A stretch of 64,000 nucleotides of DNA, taken from NCBI RefSeq assembly GCF_021155775.2, contig NC_060235.2:6331521-6395520 (forward strand). Direction: 5' to 3'. Each line of letters opens with the position of its first letter. The first letter of the stretch is position 1. The notes beneath the pieces were generated by a model. The model saw only the letters and a list, made by a program, of their open reading frames with translations. It had not been told where the DNA came from and did no database searches. The position numbers and the translations under genes are program-made. Shown in pieces: positions 23,248 through 35,900 of the stretch. The stretch is from Neodiprion pinetum. Lineage: Eukaryota; Arthropoda; Insecta; Hymenoptera; Diprionidae.

Positions 23248-26200
23248 CGATTATTCCATTTCGGCGATGAATTCGTTCGCTGTTTTCTAGTCTCGTCTCG
23301 TCTCGTACGCAGAGCTAACTTGTCGATGAAGTGCGGCGGGAGTGGACCAGAAGGAGATTGTGATTGATCAGAAATAGATTCACGGCAGCAACGGGCAAAA
23401 GCAAACTGCCGAACTACCTGCAGACGACGACGTTATCTGTCGTCTGCTTGCCGGTTCCAACCACAGTGCTGCCAGCCGTCTAAATCTAATCCATCTAATC
23501 GTTCCTGCCAATCTCCGTATTTGTAGGTTAGGTGATAAAAAAAAAAAATTAATAATCCAACATCCTGGAAAGAAATTTTACCGTGTTTCACTCTCACAAA
23601 CGTTTTATATGTATTTATCGTTGATTTCGTTGAAGTCTAACTTTACGTTGCTTGTAGAAACGGGTTTGTTGTTTTTAAGGTTAAATATTACCGCCTTCGT
23701 GTCGCAGCTTAGTTTCTACAGATGGCGCCACAAATCACGCGACGCGAAAATCCTCGTCGGTTTGAATTATAATTTGAAGATACAAAGCGTTGACTGAGGA
23801 AGTATACCTGTACAAACATAATCAATACTCGATGAAAATTCTAGCCAAAGCTCTAAAACTTAAAAAATTATAAATAAATAACGGCGTCACTAGGATGTTT
23901 GAAAATATTTTAAACAATTCTTGGCAATTTTGTTATACATCTTTACGCATGTATTTCGTAGCAGGGGGAAAGAGATGTGCATATTATTATCGGTACAACG
24001 CGATAATGTACGTCACCTTGTATAATCACATAACGTCGTTGCGAAAGAGAATATCTTTCGCGTTGTTTTGTATATTCATATATACTTCGTATGAATTATT
24101 CGAAATATGCAGATGGAATCTCTTGTACGTCCGGAATTATATATATACACATACATATACATATACACATACCTACTGAGATTTAGTGAATATTTCGACG
24201 TCAGAACTCGAGGATGCTTAACTCTGCATCAACAGCTATGGAAGCTCCTAGTTCTTCGGATGTATTATAAAACTGACGACTTTGCAAATGAATATGTAAT
24301 TACAGTAGTTATTACACAATATCGAATTCCAACGTTAATTAATATCAATAATTTGGTCAAAACATTATCGCTTCTTTTAACGGAGTTAGTTCCCATGTTA
24401 CACAAGATTGCGATTTTGCTACAACGTCGAAGGCCGAAGTTCGATTTTAAGTACTAGTTTTTGTACTTCCGTAGAAATTTCTCCTCGGATTGATTTATAG
24501 AAAAATAATAATAAGAACTGCGTTTTCCCAACTTTCTTCCACACCGCGTAGTTTAGATTTCCAAAGTTACGTACAAGTGCAGTAAATTAATTTGCACAAC
24601 ATACCGTATAGTAGTTTTAAAAGTTTATAACGGCGATTAAAATTCATGCGCAATTTGTTTCGATACACGGTATATAATATAAATGATAAAATTTGTCTTT
24701 CATATCTTGCGGCAAGTATAAATAAACGAACTGTGACGTTGATGGTAAATTAGCGGTCGTTCTTCAAAGTGTAACGTGAGTGCGAGGAGAGTATATTTTT
24801 ATTTTATTCGTTCCTCGCGTACATTGCGCACGGTTAATCGAAGGGAAGAAATGGAGTTATTTTTTTAAACCGACTTACCGCGGCATCGTTATGTCGAGAA
24901 GAAGAGAGACGGTGGTAAGTGGGTGCCGCTAGAGCAATGTTGGCAAATCTTATTAACTGGGTAAATATTTGACGAAGATAAGCCCATTAGCACTAGAAGG
25001 CGAAGTGTGCCTAGTCAGTGAAGCGTAGAGTATGCATTAATTTCAGTCCTACTCGAGATGTGATATCGTTTTAACATAAAGTAACACGTCAATGCGCGCT
25101 CGGAAACGTGTTTTAAACAATTTTTTGATTACTTTTTATCCTACTTCCTCTTCGTCTCCGTTCGCTATTGCGTCAAACGAAATTGAAAAGTCACGTTTAA
25201 CCGCGCGCGCGGTAATCGGTGATTGTTAAAAGTGCGCATTTTCCGCATTATCGATTAAATTAAAACGATAGCGCATGCATGTATTCGACCGATTATTAAC
25301 TTCAATATTATCCCTCTGTTTCGATATTACGGACGATATGAAGATTGGGCTCGCCAATCGCTCGCTGATTCAATCTTCCATAAATTAATTTCACCGTTGG
25401 CTTAACTCTGGCCAAATGATTCGCACCTAGATATCAAATCGCGTAATAATTACACAGCAGGTTAGCCGAAGTGTGAATTATTTTGTAACTAATTTTGTGT
25501 TAACAATTCCCGTAAGAATGTGAATATTTTATTATAATACACGGATTATTCGATCGTCCGTTTCATCGTTGTTGTAAATTTTAACAGGCGCCATTTTCTC
25601 TCATTAATTATTATTCTCTATTCAAACGCGAATATTTCTCGGTGAAATATTTTCTCGGATGTAAAATCGTCGGGTTCCTCTTTGGAAAATGTAGATACAA
25701 CAGGAGTTCTTGTATTCCTCTATAGGAGTATTATTCTCAAACCTCCAGGATAAACAATGGAGAATTTAACTTTGTAATACATTCGGACGTATCAGCAACG
25801 AGTTTATACACAGAAAATTTCAACTCCGTTCTTACTCTCTCTTCTCTCTTAAAGCTGAAGGATAATCCCATGCGCAGAACGAAACTTTTAATTAAACGGG
25901 ACGTTTTTCTCCACACGGCCAAGTGGCAGGTACAAATGCGGGAAAATAATTCCCGAATTTAATCCCCCCTCCCCCCCCCCCCTTCACTCCCGTAATTATT
26001 ATTGTTAAATACATGCATAATGATTTTTCATAATTCAAGTCGATGGATGATAAAAGTAAATTTGATCCAAAGCAGTTTTTCATATTATTAATTGTATACA
26101 ACAGCAAAAGAGGTGAAATTATAGTGTAAAATTGTGAACAACAATTTTAGAGGGTGGTTACGGTATTTTCTCGTCTTTGTCAAATTTGAACAAGAGAAAC

Positions 26201-29200
26201 AATTTTCATGAAAAATTACGTATTGGCAAATAATTCTCACGTCAAATTTTGTTTCTTGTAAAATTCCCGAACTCGCGTAAAAAACGTTTTTATTCTTCTC
26301 GCTTCTGTATATTAATGTAAAACAACGCGCGTTTTTTCCACTTCCGTTTCTATATCTCATCTCTTTTTATCCTCCTTTATCTTCCTTGTTACCTTTTTTT
26401 TTAATTTTATTAAATTTTTTCTTCGAATTCAATTCATTTCCATATTTACAGAGCTGACGAAATAATTGAGTTTCAAAGAGTCTAATTCAATCTGTTTCGA
26501 GACATTGTACAAGTGTCGGTCCTCGAAGCAACTGATACACGTATAATATTTCCCTTGCCCCGAGTCTTTTGTAAATTTATCTCGCGCGGAGCGACGAGTG
26601 CGCGAAAGTGTGAGAAAAGTAGTAAACGTAAAAATGTTAAAAGAATAAAGAAAGAAGAGAAAAACGCTAGGGTAAAAAAAGGTACGGGATTATGGCAGGG
26701 GAGAGAAGGAGTAGAAGGAAATAAATAATAAAACCACGGTATACGCTTCGACTAACAAAAGTTATTCGGACTGTTGGAACATACCGCGGTTCAAATAAAT
26801 ATATTCATTTGCCGAGTTATAAATGCGAGAGCTTTCACTCGGCAAGCTTATTTGGCAAACGTGGTAAGCTTGAAAAAGTGAGCGGCAATACAAACCTATA
26901 CTCGTGTCAAGCAGGAATGGAAAAAAGTAGCTGAAACGAAACGAAACGAAACGTAACGTATCGTCCAATAACTTTTGTCAGTCAGAGTATTCAGCTTGAA
27001 ACGTGCGTCGTATTCGAGGTGCAAACCCATATTTCAACACTGCCTGCCTGCAATTACCTGCAGTTAGAGAAATTCCGGTGCAATTGATGACCCTAATTGA
27101 GCCATATCGTAATTGACCGATGCGATTGTGACATCGTACGAAACGCTAGTCGGATATACAGTGACCCAGAAAAGTGGTAAATAATACAAGGAATGACCGG
27201 ATGTCCATAAGATCAGGAATTTTATTGATTCCGTGCGGAAACAATCGATTAACTCTGAGAACAAGTTTATTCAAATTCACGACAACGCTGAGAGAAATTT
27301 TTATTTACGGTTACCGCTCAGTTCTTAAATATTTTCAATTTTTACCACAATCCATAAATATAGTTCTAGGTAGAAAATGAAAATTAGTTTTCTAGTATCC
27401 GTTGCTATTCTTTCTCAATACGATCGCTGTTGCTATATTTTCTTGCGACTGTTGCGAAAATTTAACGCTCGTGCAACAATAAATAAATTGATGTCAAGGC
27501 CTTGTTTAACTAAAAAAGTGGAGTAAACCTCAGAAACTGATTTTGCTATGCAATTACCAAAAAGGATCGACAATAGCGCAAAATGTTTAGGCGTACCTCG
27601 TTTTTCGTAATTCCAACAATATTCAAACACTTTTTTTTAACGATACCTGTTTTACCGAACTTTTCTAGTTACTGTAACAAATGAAATTGTTCTCAGTGAA
27701 GATTTCTTTGTATTCAATACATTTTTTCATTGCCATAATACGGTTGAAACAATTCGTATTTAAATTCGAACGTATAATTTTTTGACCGCCACTCTTTATT
27801 CTTAACATTAGCCGACTCATTAACCAACAAAAAAAAAAAAAAAAACTACCTCTTGCACACTTTTTATAATTAATTATAAATTATTGTTACCGAGATAATC
27901 CAATGTTCAATGAATTCCGGTTGTTTTTTTTCCAATAAATTTGAATTCCGTTGAACCAGTTTATTAAATTTGAAATAAAAGGAATGTATGAATTTTTGGA
28001 TGTATTTTCATGCCAACTTGTGACAGGCTGATATTTTTTGAAATTTTGAATGAAATCAATATTTCACCGGGAAAAAGTTGAGGAAACATAAAAGAATTTA
28101 ATATACGCGGCGGCAAATTGGTCAAATATATACGAAAAATGAGAAAATTCGTAAGACGTTGACACGCCGGAATTTTGACGGGAAAAAAATGGCGTATGAC
28201 AGTACTTTTAAACTTTTGTGCTGTCGAATTTTTAAAATGAGATTCTTAAATCTTGTGACATATTTTTATGTCCACCTCACCGTGTCATGTATCCAGTTTT
28301 TTGCCTTGTTTCGCAGATTTTCAAGTTGAGAGAATTTTCATCTCAACAAATTTTCATTTCATCGTCAGCATTAAAATACCGATTTTCTTCACCGTGTCTA
28401 AAAATTTCTGTCACTCGATTAAATCATTTTAAAACTTTTCCAATAATATCGGAGTGAATTTTTTAGCGATTTTTCAATGTTTTACTGCCGATATAAAATA
28501 ATCTCCTGCCTGATCTTGTTTTATCGGACCGAAGACGTGTTTTTTCTCAACTGATCGTGAATGGAAAGCAGCTATAAACCGAAATCGTGGATTTATTCGA
28601 CAGTCATGCGTTATATAAATTTGCGCACTATAAAGTAATTGAATACGTGTTACGCATGTGTGTAAAATGTATGGAAATGATTTTTACGAGAAAAAATAAC
28701 CTTCGCATCTTATCGCAATCGATAAGAATTTTTCGTAAATGAAAAACCGTTACAGTATGGCTCGATTCTGTTGGAAAAAAAAAAGAATGAAAGAAAAAGA
28801 GAAAGGAAAATAAAAAATAAGACAATTCTCCCGATACATGGCATGCGTGTTTATTTATGTCACGACGTATATTTCGCGGTGTGAAATGCTCGTCGTGTTA
28901 TATTATTATCGCGGCGGTAAATATATGATCTGAAAAGGCAAGCGTAACGATCGAAATAATTCCGTTTTTTCCCGACGAAATAAAAATCCGAAGATAAAAG
29001 GCTAACGCGTTCGCGTTACTACAACCGATTATAATATTCGCCCGATCGCATCTCGCGCAATTCTCGCAGACTTCGGCCGGATAACGCGAAATTCACGTAA
29101 GACGGAAGTCCGGAAGCAGCTGCTGCAGCCGCGGGAGAATCAATCGCGGGGTGTTTAAGGAGATTGAGGAAGGGACGAATAGAGCCAATAAGTCAGACCG

Positions 29201-29280
29201 CCGAGGGTGCGAAATTGATGGGAAGGGGCGCAGTCGCGCTCGAGGCATACGTGGTGGCCGAAAAACACCGTTTTCACTAG

Positions 29281-30263
29281 TTAACTCTAGGGGGTTATTC
29301 ACTTGTTGAAATTGCGGAACGATTTGGAAATCGGTCGCTTTAAAACCGTTTAAAATCATTTCGAGTCATTGAAATTACTCGAAATCACGCGTAATTACCC
29401 GAAATTGTGTGAAATCGCGTGAAATTGCACGTGTGTTCGCTTGTTGAAATCGCGAACCACTTTGGAAAGCAGTTGCTTTAAAATCACTCGAAATTATTGA
29501 AATTACTCGAAATGACGTGTAATTGCCTTAAACGTGTGAAATCGCGATCCACTTTGCCGAAGCATGCCTTATAATTGGTTGAAATCACTTGAAATTACTC
29601 GAAATCACGTGTAATTGCGTTAAATCGTGTGAAATCGCAAACAACTTCGGAAATCGGTCGCTTTAAAACCGTTTAAAATCACTTGAAATTATTGAAATCA
29701 CTCGAAATCACGCGTAATTACCCGAAATTGTGTGAAATCGCGTGAAATTGCACGTGTGTTCGCTTGTTGAAATCGCGAACCACTTTGGAAAGCAGTTGCT
29801 TTAAAATCACTCGAAATTATTGAAATTACTCGAAATGACGTGTAATTGCCTGAAACGAGTGAAATCGCGATCCACTTTGCCGAAGCATGCCTTATAATCG
29901 GTTGAAATCACTTGAAATCACTCGAAATCACGTGTAATTGCGTTAAATCGTGTGAAATCGCAAACAACGTCGGAAAGCAGTCGCTTTAAAGACGTTTAAA
30001 ATCACTTGTAACAAGTTGAAATCGCATGAAATCACTCGAGGTCTCTTGAAATCGCGCAAAATTGCTTTATATCGCATAAAATCGTATGAGATCCCTTGAA
30101 ATCACATGAAATCGCACGCGTATGTATCACTCGTTAAAATCGCAAACCATTTTGCGAAGCAGTCATTTTATAATCGCTTGAAATCACTTGAGATCATTGA
30201 AATCATTGAAGACATCGAAATCGCTCGTCACCTGATCTACGACTGAATAACCCCTCGAGTTAA
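29281..30263. mobile_element. TTAA-flanked inverted-repeat element filled with a tandem array
   Basis: Inverted ends CTCTAGGGGGTTATTCA (29285-29301) and, read inward from the right, CTCGAGGGGTTATTCA (30244-30259) enclose 975 bp. Both sides carry TTAA (29281-29284 and 30260-30263), the target duplication typical of piggyBac-type elements. The interior is almost wholly degenerate repeats of the GAAATCAC/GAAATCGC type. There is no coding capacity. The TIRs do not start with the usual piggyBac CCC/CCY, so superfamily is uncertain. Confidence 0.65.
29300..30235. repeat. Higher-order tandem array, about 323-bp unit
   Basis: Short units of about 10-13 bp (GAAATCACNN, GAAATCGCNN, GTAATTGC) are arranged in larger repeats. 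The phrase ATCGGTCGCTTTAAAACCG recurs at 29331 and 29653, CACGTGTGTTCGCTTG at 29428 and 29751, and a diverged AGCAGTCGCTTTAAAGACG near 29975, giving a period of 322-323 bp over about three copies. Frequent CGAAAT and CGCGAA steps make it CpG-rich compared with its flanks. Confidence 0.8.
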
Positions 30264-32999
30264 CCGTTTGCGAGGGGTTTGCCGTTGAAGCATTCATTGT
30301 GACAACCCTTATCGTAGTCATTTTGTAATAATTGTAATCGCGTTGTAATCATGACAATCTCTGAAGTCTGACAATCATTATCCGTTAACGTTATTATTCG
30401 CAATCATATCGCAGTCACTGTGATTACAATAATCATGAAATCTTTAAAAATTTTGTCCTTAATTATATGAACTTTGGAAATTACGCCAGTAAGACAGAGT
30501 ATTTGTTGTTCGTCAGATGGTAAAAACAAAATCACTGATGATTACATGCGATTTTTGTTTTTTTTTTGGAAATCACATTAGTCATGGAATTTTTATAAAA
30601 TTTACAGGCAAACCTTAATCAATATATTTAAAAAAAACTAACCGGTTTTGCCAATCTACCAGCGGTTTCGCGATTCGAAGAATTTTCCCATAAAAACTGC
30701 AGGCCAACGAAATTTTAAGATGCTATTCAGACGCCACTCGCCATTTTTTTTACTTCTTCAAAGAAAAAAAACACTGAATTCATAACATTTCAATTGTTTA
30801 ATATTACTGATGTATAATTTTTTTGATTTTTCTTACCTCGGTAACTGTTCAATCATTTAGATGTTGATAATTTTTCGATACTGTACATATAATAAAAATA
30901 CTATTCATACGTTTTCATGGAAAAGGAGGAAAAGTTTGATTCCAATTATCTGGGAGAGTTTACAAAGATTAGAAAATACGGTCTGAAATTTGTACAATTA
31001 TAATCTGATAGGTTTACAAAATAATTCTGTCCGTAATGTTGAAGGATTAGTTTGTTTAGTCCGCAGAGAATTACCTCCGTATAGTGAAGCGAGTTAAAAA
31101 TTCTGCCCACCGTCCCTCGAAAAAATTTCAATATCTACTGTCTGTCAGTTTGCAGTTTTTCTTGCGTGTTTGAAGACCGAAGTTATTCAGACCAAACCGC
31201 TATTATCCCCGAAAAGACTCCGAGTTGTGGGTTTTTTCCTCCCATTGTCAATATTGAGGATGCGTAAGGTTTACGGTACGGTTAAAATAATATTCAACCG
31301 TAAAATTAGCGAAATATGAAGACCGAAGTCCAATGCAACTGAGGTTAAATAAATTGAGTTATGTCAAAACAATATCCCCTAAATACGAAGGTGCAAAAGA
31401 TAGGAAAAAAAGAAGAAAACGACAATGGATTTGCTCGGAAAGTGATCAGTTATCAATAACTTTTCATGCGTCGCAATCGGCTACTTTTTCTTTTTTTTTT
31501 TTTTAAGAAGAAACTTCACCACACATCCAGTTTCAATATATCACAGATTATTTTGTTCGCGAATGACTTATTCTACAAATTGTCGAAATTGAATTTTTTC
31601 TTAAGCTCTTCTATCGGCAGAAAAAAACTAACTTATGTCAAATCAATACAGGTTTATAGGTAATATTATAATAAATTGTGTTATAGATTATAATAAATGA
31701 ATATTAGATGTAAATATGTAGGTATTGAATATTTGATCGAAAATCCATGTGACTTGATTTGTGAAGAATTCATTTGAGAACAAAATGAGCTGATATCGAT
31801 GAAAATTTAACAGAACATGCGAATTGCTTCATATAACGCAACTTAATTGAAGAATATTAATTACCGAGCTATTCCGATCTTGGTCCATGATTTCCTATTT
31901 CTTTTTTTTTTTTTGATTATGTTTCACGTCAAAGGGCTGGTTTCCCTATAAAACTTATCAGAACTTAATTACGAAGTTAAAGTTCGTTTGTAAAGTTTTC
32001 AATGTTCAATGATCTTTGATAAGTTAAGAAGGAGTGTCTTAAGTCCAGTAAACTGTATAAATTGACGGAAAATATACTTGCATGATATTTCGTAAAGTTA
32101 TACTACAACTCCTTCGGAGTAATTCTTAAACAATGAAAATAGTTTGTTAAAAATAAAAACGCATCCTTACGCCAGCATAATTTACATATCGTTTGGCAAT
32201 CTGTTTTCCTAAATTTAAACCCCATTGGTCCCGAAACACACGATACGTCTTTAAACCGCGGTTCCGTCTCGTTTCCGGTATAAAGGCACAACGCATCTCG
32301 ACGTGCCTTCGACGTTTGAAAATCGTTCAAAGTACCGTCATCGTTCCCTCGTCTCTTGGGAAAACGAGACGAAACGTGAGCTTGGACACAAAACCCGGTC
32401 CCTCTCAGCCCGTTACCGAGTTGGTAAAAGCCGGGGGTGGGTACAGTGTCATCGAGGGTGGTGGATGACGATCGGGACAAGGAGTGCGTTACTCCTTGGG
32501 ATACTCGGGGATGGGCGCATCGTTGTCCCCGCGTGGGTTTCGCGCATGCTCTGGTTGATAAACAGCGAGAACGGCGTTGCTGGCACACAAGCATCGGGCT
32601 TGAACGTTGGTAGGCGAAAATCCATATCGGCACATCCGTCGGCTGGATCCCGTCGACGGAGGAGCGGTTTGTTCCTCGCGATCCGTCGACGAGAGGAGTC
32701 ATGCCTTCGGGAGATAAGTCCGCGCCGGGTGACGACGCTCCTGAATGTGCAGACTCCGACGGTTTTCCGCATCCCTTACTCCAGAAAGTCACAGTAGACA
32801 CCATCACCGCCACCTTAGCCCCGTTCCCAACTACCAGGAGGACCTTTGACCCGGTGATCTCATGCCGCAGATGAACGAGCCCAGGAGACCAAGGTGATCT
32901 GGGGAAGGTTAGGTACCGCCGGTGCACCGTTCGTCGACGCGTCGAGGGTCGAGAAGACTGAGGGATCACCGTGAGATAGATATAGAGAGAGAGAGGACG

Positions 33000-35900
33000 A
33001 TGGAGGGTGTTTCGGTTAACGGCACCATGCCCGTAGAGGTCAACTACGTACTCAACGTTCTCAACTACATCAACGAGCTGAATGACTCGCTGATTACCGA
33101 GGAGGTGAAATGCTCGTTGGAGAAGTACCGACGTCAGGAACATACCCAGCACGAACCGGAGTGCGAAGTCGACTGGGATTCTCTTTTATGCTGGCCTCGC
33201 ACACCCCCCGGAAGCCTAGCCACCTTACCATGCTTCGAGGAGCTCAATGGTATCCAGTACGACAAGACCCGTAAGTATGATATGAATTCTTTTAGCCCCC
33301 GATCTTTCCTCGATCTGGTATTAGCTGCAGTCCAATTGGACGGACAGTGACGCGCGGTTGAGTGTCGTTTTACGAGTTATCGTGGCCTCCAGGCCTCGTT
33401 GTGGTGGCACGACGTCTTCCGATGCAAATTAATGTCATTTGTGTTGCGTCAAGGCTTTTACGATCTATGTCCATGTATCCGTGTGCATGGATACGTTGTA
33501 CCATACTCAACCACTTGTTCTCTTTCCCATAGAGGTCAGTGAACAGGAGCCGGTAAATCTAGTTACGTCTTTTTCTTTTTTTAATTGATCATCGAGTTGA
33601 AACAATGATGGTGTACCAGTGGATATATGAGTTTTTTTACGTTTTGTTTTTTTTTTTTTGTTTTCGTTTTTTCACGAACAGTTAGCGGGGTGATGAGGGT
33701 CGGTATGTTTTGTTTCGTTCTCGAGAGAGGCGAAGAATGCTGGAAAGGGGAGAATCGGATAGCGTATTCTGAATGCCGGAAATTCCATGGTCTGCGGAAA
33801 TGTTTTTTCTGTCGAGACACCGGGGATTTTTGTTTTTTTTTTTTCGCTACCCTACGCGTCGGATTTACGTCCGGACATATTTCGGACGGTAGAACCAAAA
33901 CAAAAGTTTGGATTTAATTTAGGGTGTCTAACTTTAGTCTTGCATATATATATAAATATCAAAGCACGCCAATAGTAACGACTAATTTTACTTCAGAATA
34001 CAAAATTAAACCTAATTTTTTCAACGTACTTCAAACGCATCGCGGTAATGACTGCAATTTTTTTTTTTTTACAAAATCTACCTTGCCGCTTATTTGCACG
34101 CGTATTAATATTGGAGTATTAATGTTGTTGCAATTTTGTTGTAAATCGATGCAATCGCACGGTGGCAGGGTAACTTTTTTTTTTTTTTTTCATTCACCCC
34201 GACTCACGGGTCACCGGATCGTTTTATTACATTATTTTTTTCGTTCTTGTTTGTCGAAGTGACATAAAAATGGGGCAAAATCTCTGCCACGCGATTTCAC
34301 ACTGACAATAACCGTCTGTAGTTTTTTCTTTCATATCTCACACCTTTTTTCTTTCTCTTAAATTTTTTCGTTTCCATTTTCTTATTCATCATTTTTCTCC
34401 ATCTACCATTTAACCCCTGTATCGCAAATATAATACAGACGATAATAAAAGATTTAAAAAAAAAAAAAAAAAAAAATAACCGTTATTTGTTTACGAGGTA
34501 CAGCGTATAATACAATTTAGTTTCACTCCGCGGTATATAATTAATCCCGCCTTCTAATTATATCTATCGACGATGAATTTCGAGCGTATACGGTAGACTC
34601 GCGGGAAAACCTTGGTAGGTTAATTTCATTTTTATTACGGGATCAATAATACCCATACACGAACCTTGACGATACACGTTGAACGTAATCTCGGAAATTT
34701 TTATCGAATTGGAAAAACAAAACAAAAAAGAGAAAAACGCGAGTCCGTCGTTTTGGAATTTGTTAATTTGGCCGGGTGCCGAATTCGAAGTAGTCAGTAA
34801 ATGACCCCAAAGGGGTGAGAGTATCGCCATAGGTACGCGGTGGCGTAATTAACGGGCTGAACATACCATATATTGCTCGCATTCGTTCCTGTGCATGTGT
34901 AAAAAGGATCCACCAGCAATACACGTGTAATAGACGGGGGTGGAACAGTTTATCCAACATCAAACGGCCTGAGCGGTGAACTTTCTCGACAAACTCTCGC
35001 GTCAGTCACACTGGCAAGCACACGCAGAGGGGCTGGAAGGGTGGACGAGAATATCCGCGAATCGTTCAGCCACTCATCATCGACCTACAAACGCTACCCA
35101 CAAAGCTCGTCCTTCAGGGATACTTATTAAGTGCGTACAGCACAACGGGACAGAAAATTTCGACGATGATAATAGGTACGAGGTCAGGAGGTCGTCGTGC
35201 CTAGCGGTATCCATTATGTTTCGTACAAATTGAAACCGTCCGCTTTGACGACTATAGGAAGAGGGATTGTTAATTTTGGCGAAAAAGCATCTACAACGAA
35301 AAGGACGTCGTCGTATCTTTGCTCCGGCATCAAACGTCGGCGAAATTCAATTACGATATTTGCCAGGATACGTTTGTATACGTGTACGTATACACGTAGT
35401 GTCTTGGGTTCGATTCTCGTTTCCGTGACGTCGTTCGTACCGCTTTTCGACTTCCCTACCCCGCACTGCTCGACGTTCCGCTTTAATGGTATCCATGGTC
35501 TGGCGAAAACGCGTTGGTCTCCTTCGGGGATGAAAACTGTGTATACCTACCTACGTAATTGACGGACGTAACGCCTTGTCTCCGACGATACGGACTTAAA
35601 TCTACACCGAATCTACCTCTACGAGATACCAGGGTCTGAGCTTCTGACAAACTTGTACCACAACCAGCTTAACGTAATGCTTCGGTCTTCGTGAATCGAA
35701 TGTTTCTCGAGTTGGCTCGAGGCGTTAACCAACCACGTCCTCAAAGTCTTGTTTTGTACATCAAACCTCTCGCCATGATACGCCGTTTGAGACCCGTGAA
35801 GGGTCGTCGATGTCGAGTATACCCATTTGGTGGAGTCGACCATCCTCCCTATACTCTCCTCAATTTAAAACTCGAGAAGCAAAAGGGTTGGCATTTGTTA

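Larger units (their letters stand above)
23248..32999. other. Gene-poor region between ALG12 and the DH44 receptor
   Basis: About 9.75 kb. It is AT-rich in 23500-28900, with a C6-T-C12 run at 25964-25982, a CGAAA pentamer run near 26935-26957 and microsatellites near 24140-24172. It holds the TTAA-flanked satellite element at 29285-30259. From about 32200 the sequence is GC- and CpG-richer with open frames on both strands, consistent with the receptor's 5' UTR or promoter. A short frame at 24894 (MSRRRETV then GTAAGT) could be a 5' exon but nothing confirms it. No gene is supported. Confidence 0.5.

Noticed and set aside
24894..24920. Possible short coding start (MSRRRETV) before GTAAGT
   Set aside because: No downstream exon with matching phase could be identified, so not called as a gene.
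29300..30235. CRISPR-like array
   Set aside because: Repeats are degenerate, contiguous and nested at several periods with no unique spacers; this is a eukaryotic tandem array.
32103..33152. 349-codon open frame on the minus strand
   Set aside because: It is antisense to the DH44 receptor's first exon and its GC-rich 5' region. Long chance frames are expected there, and the translation has no recognisable motif.
35395..35420. GGTTCGATTC, resembling a tRNA B box
   Set aside because: No matching A box or cloverleaf arms can be drawn at the proper spacing.
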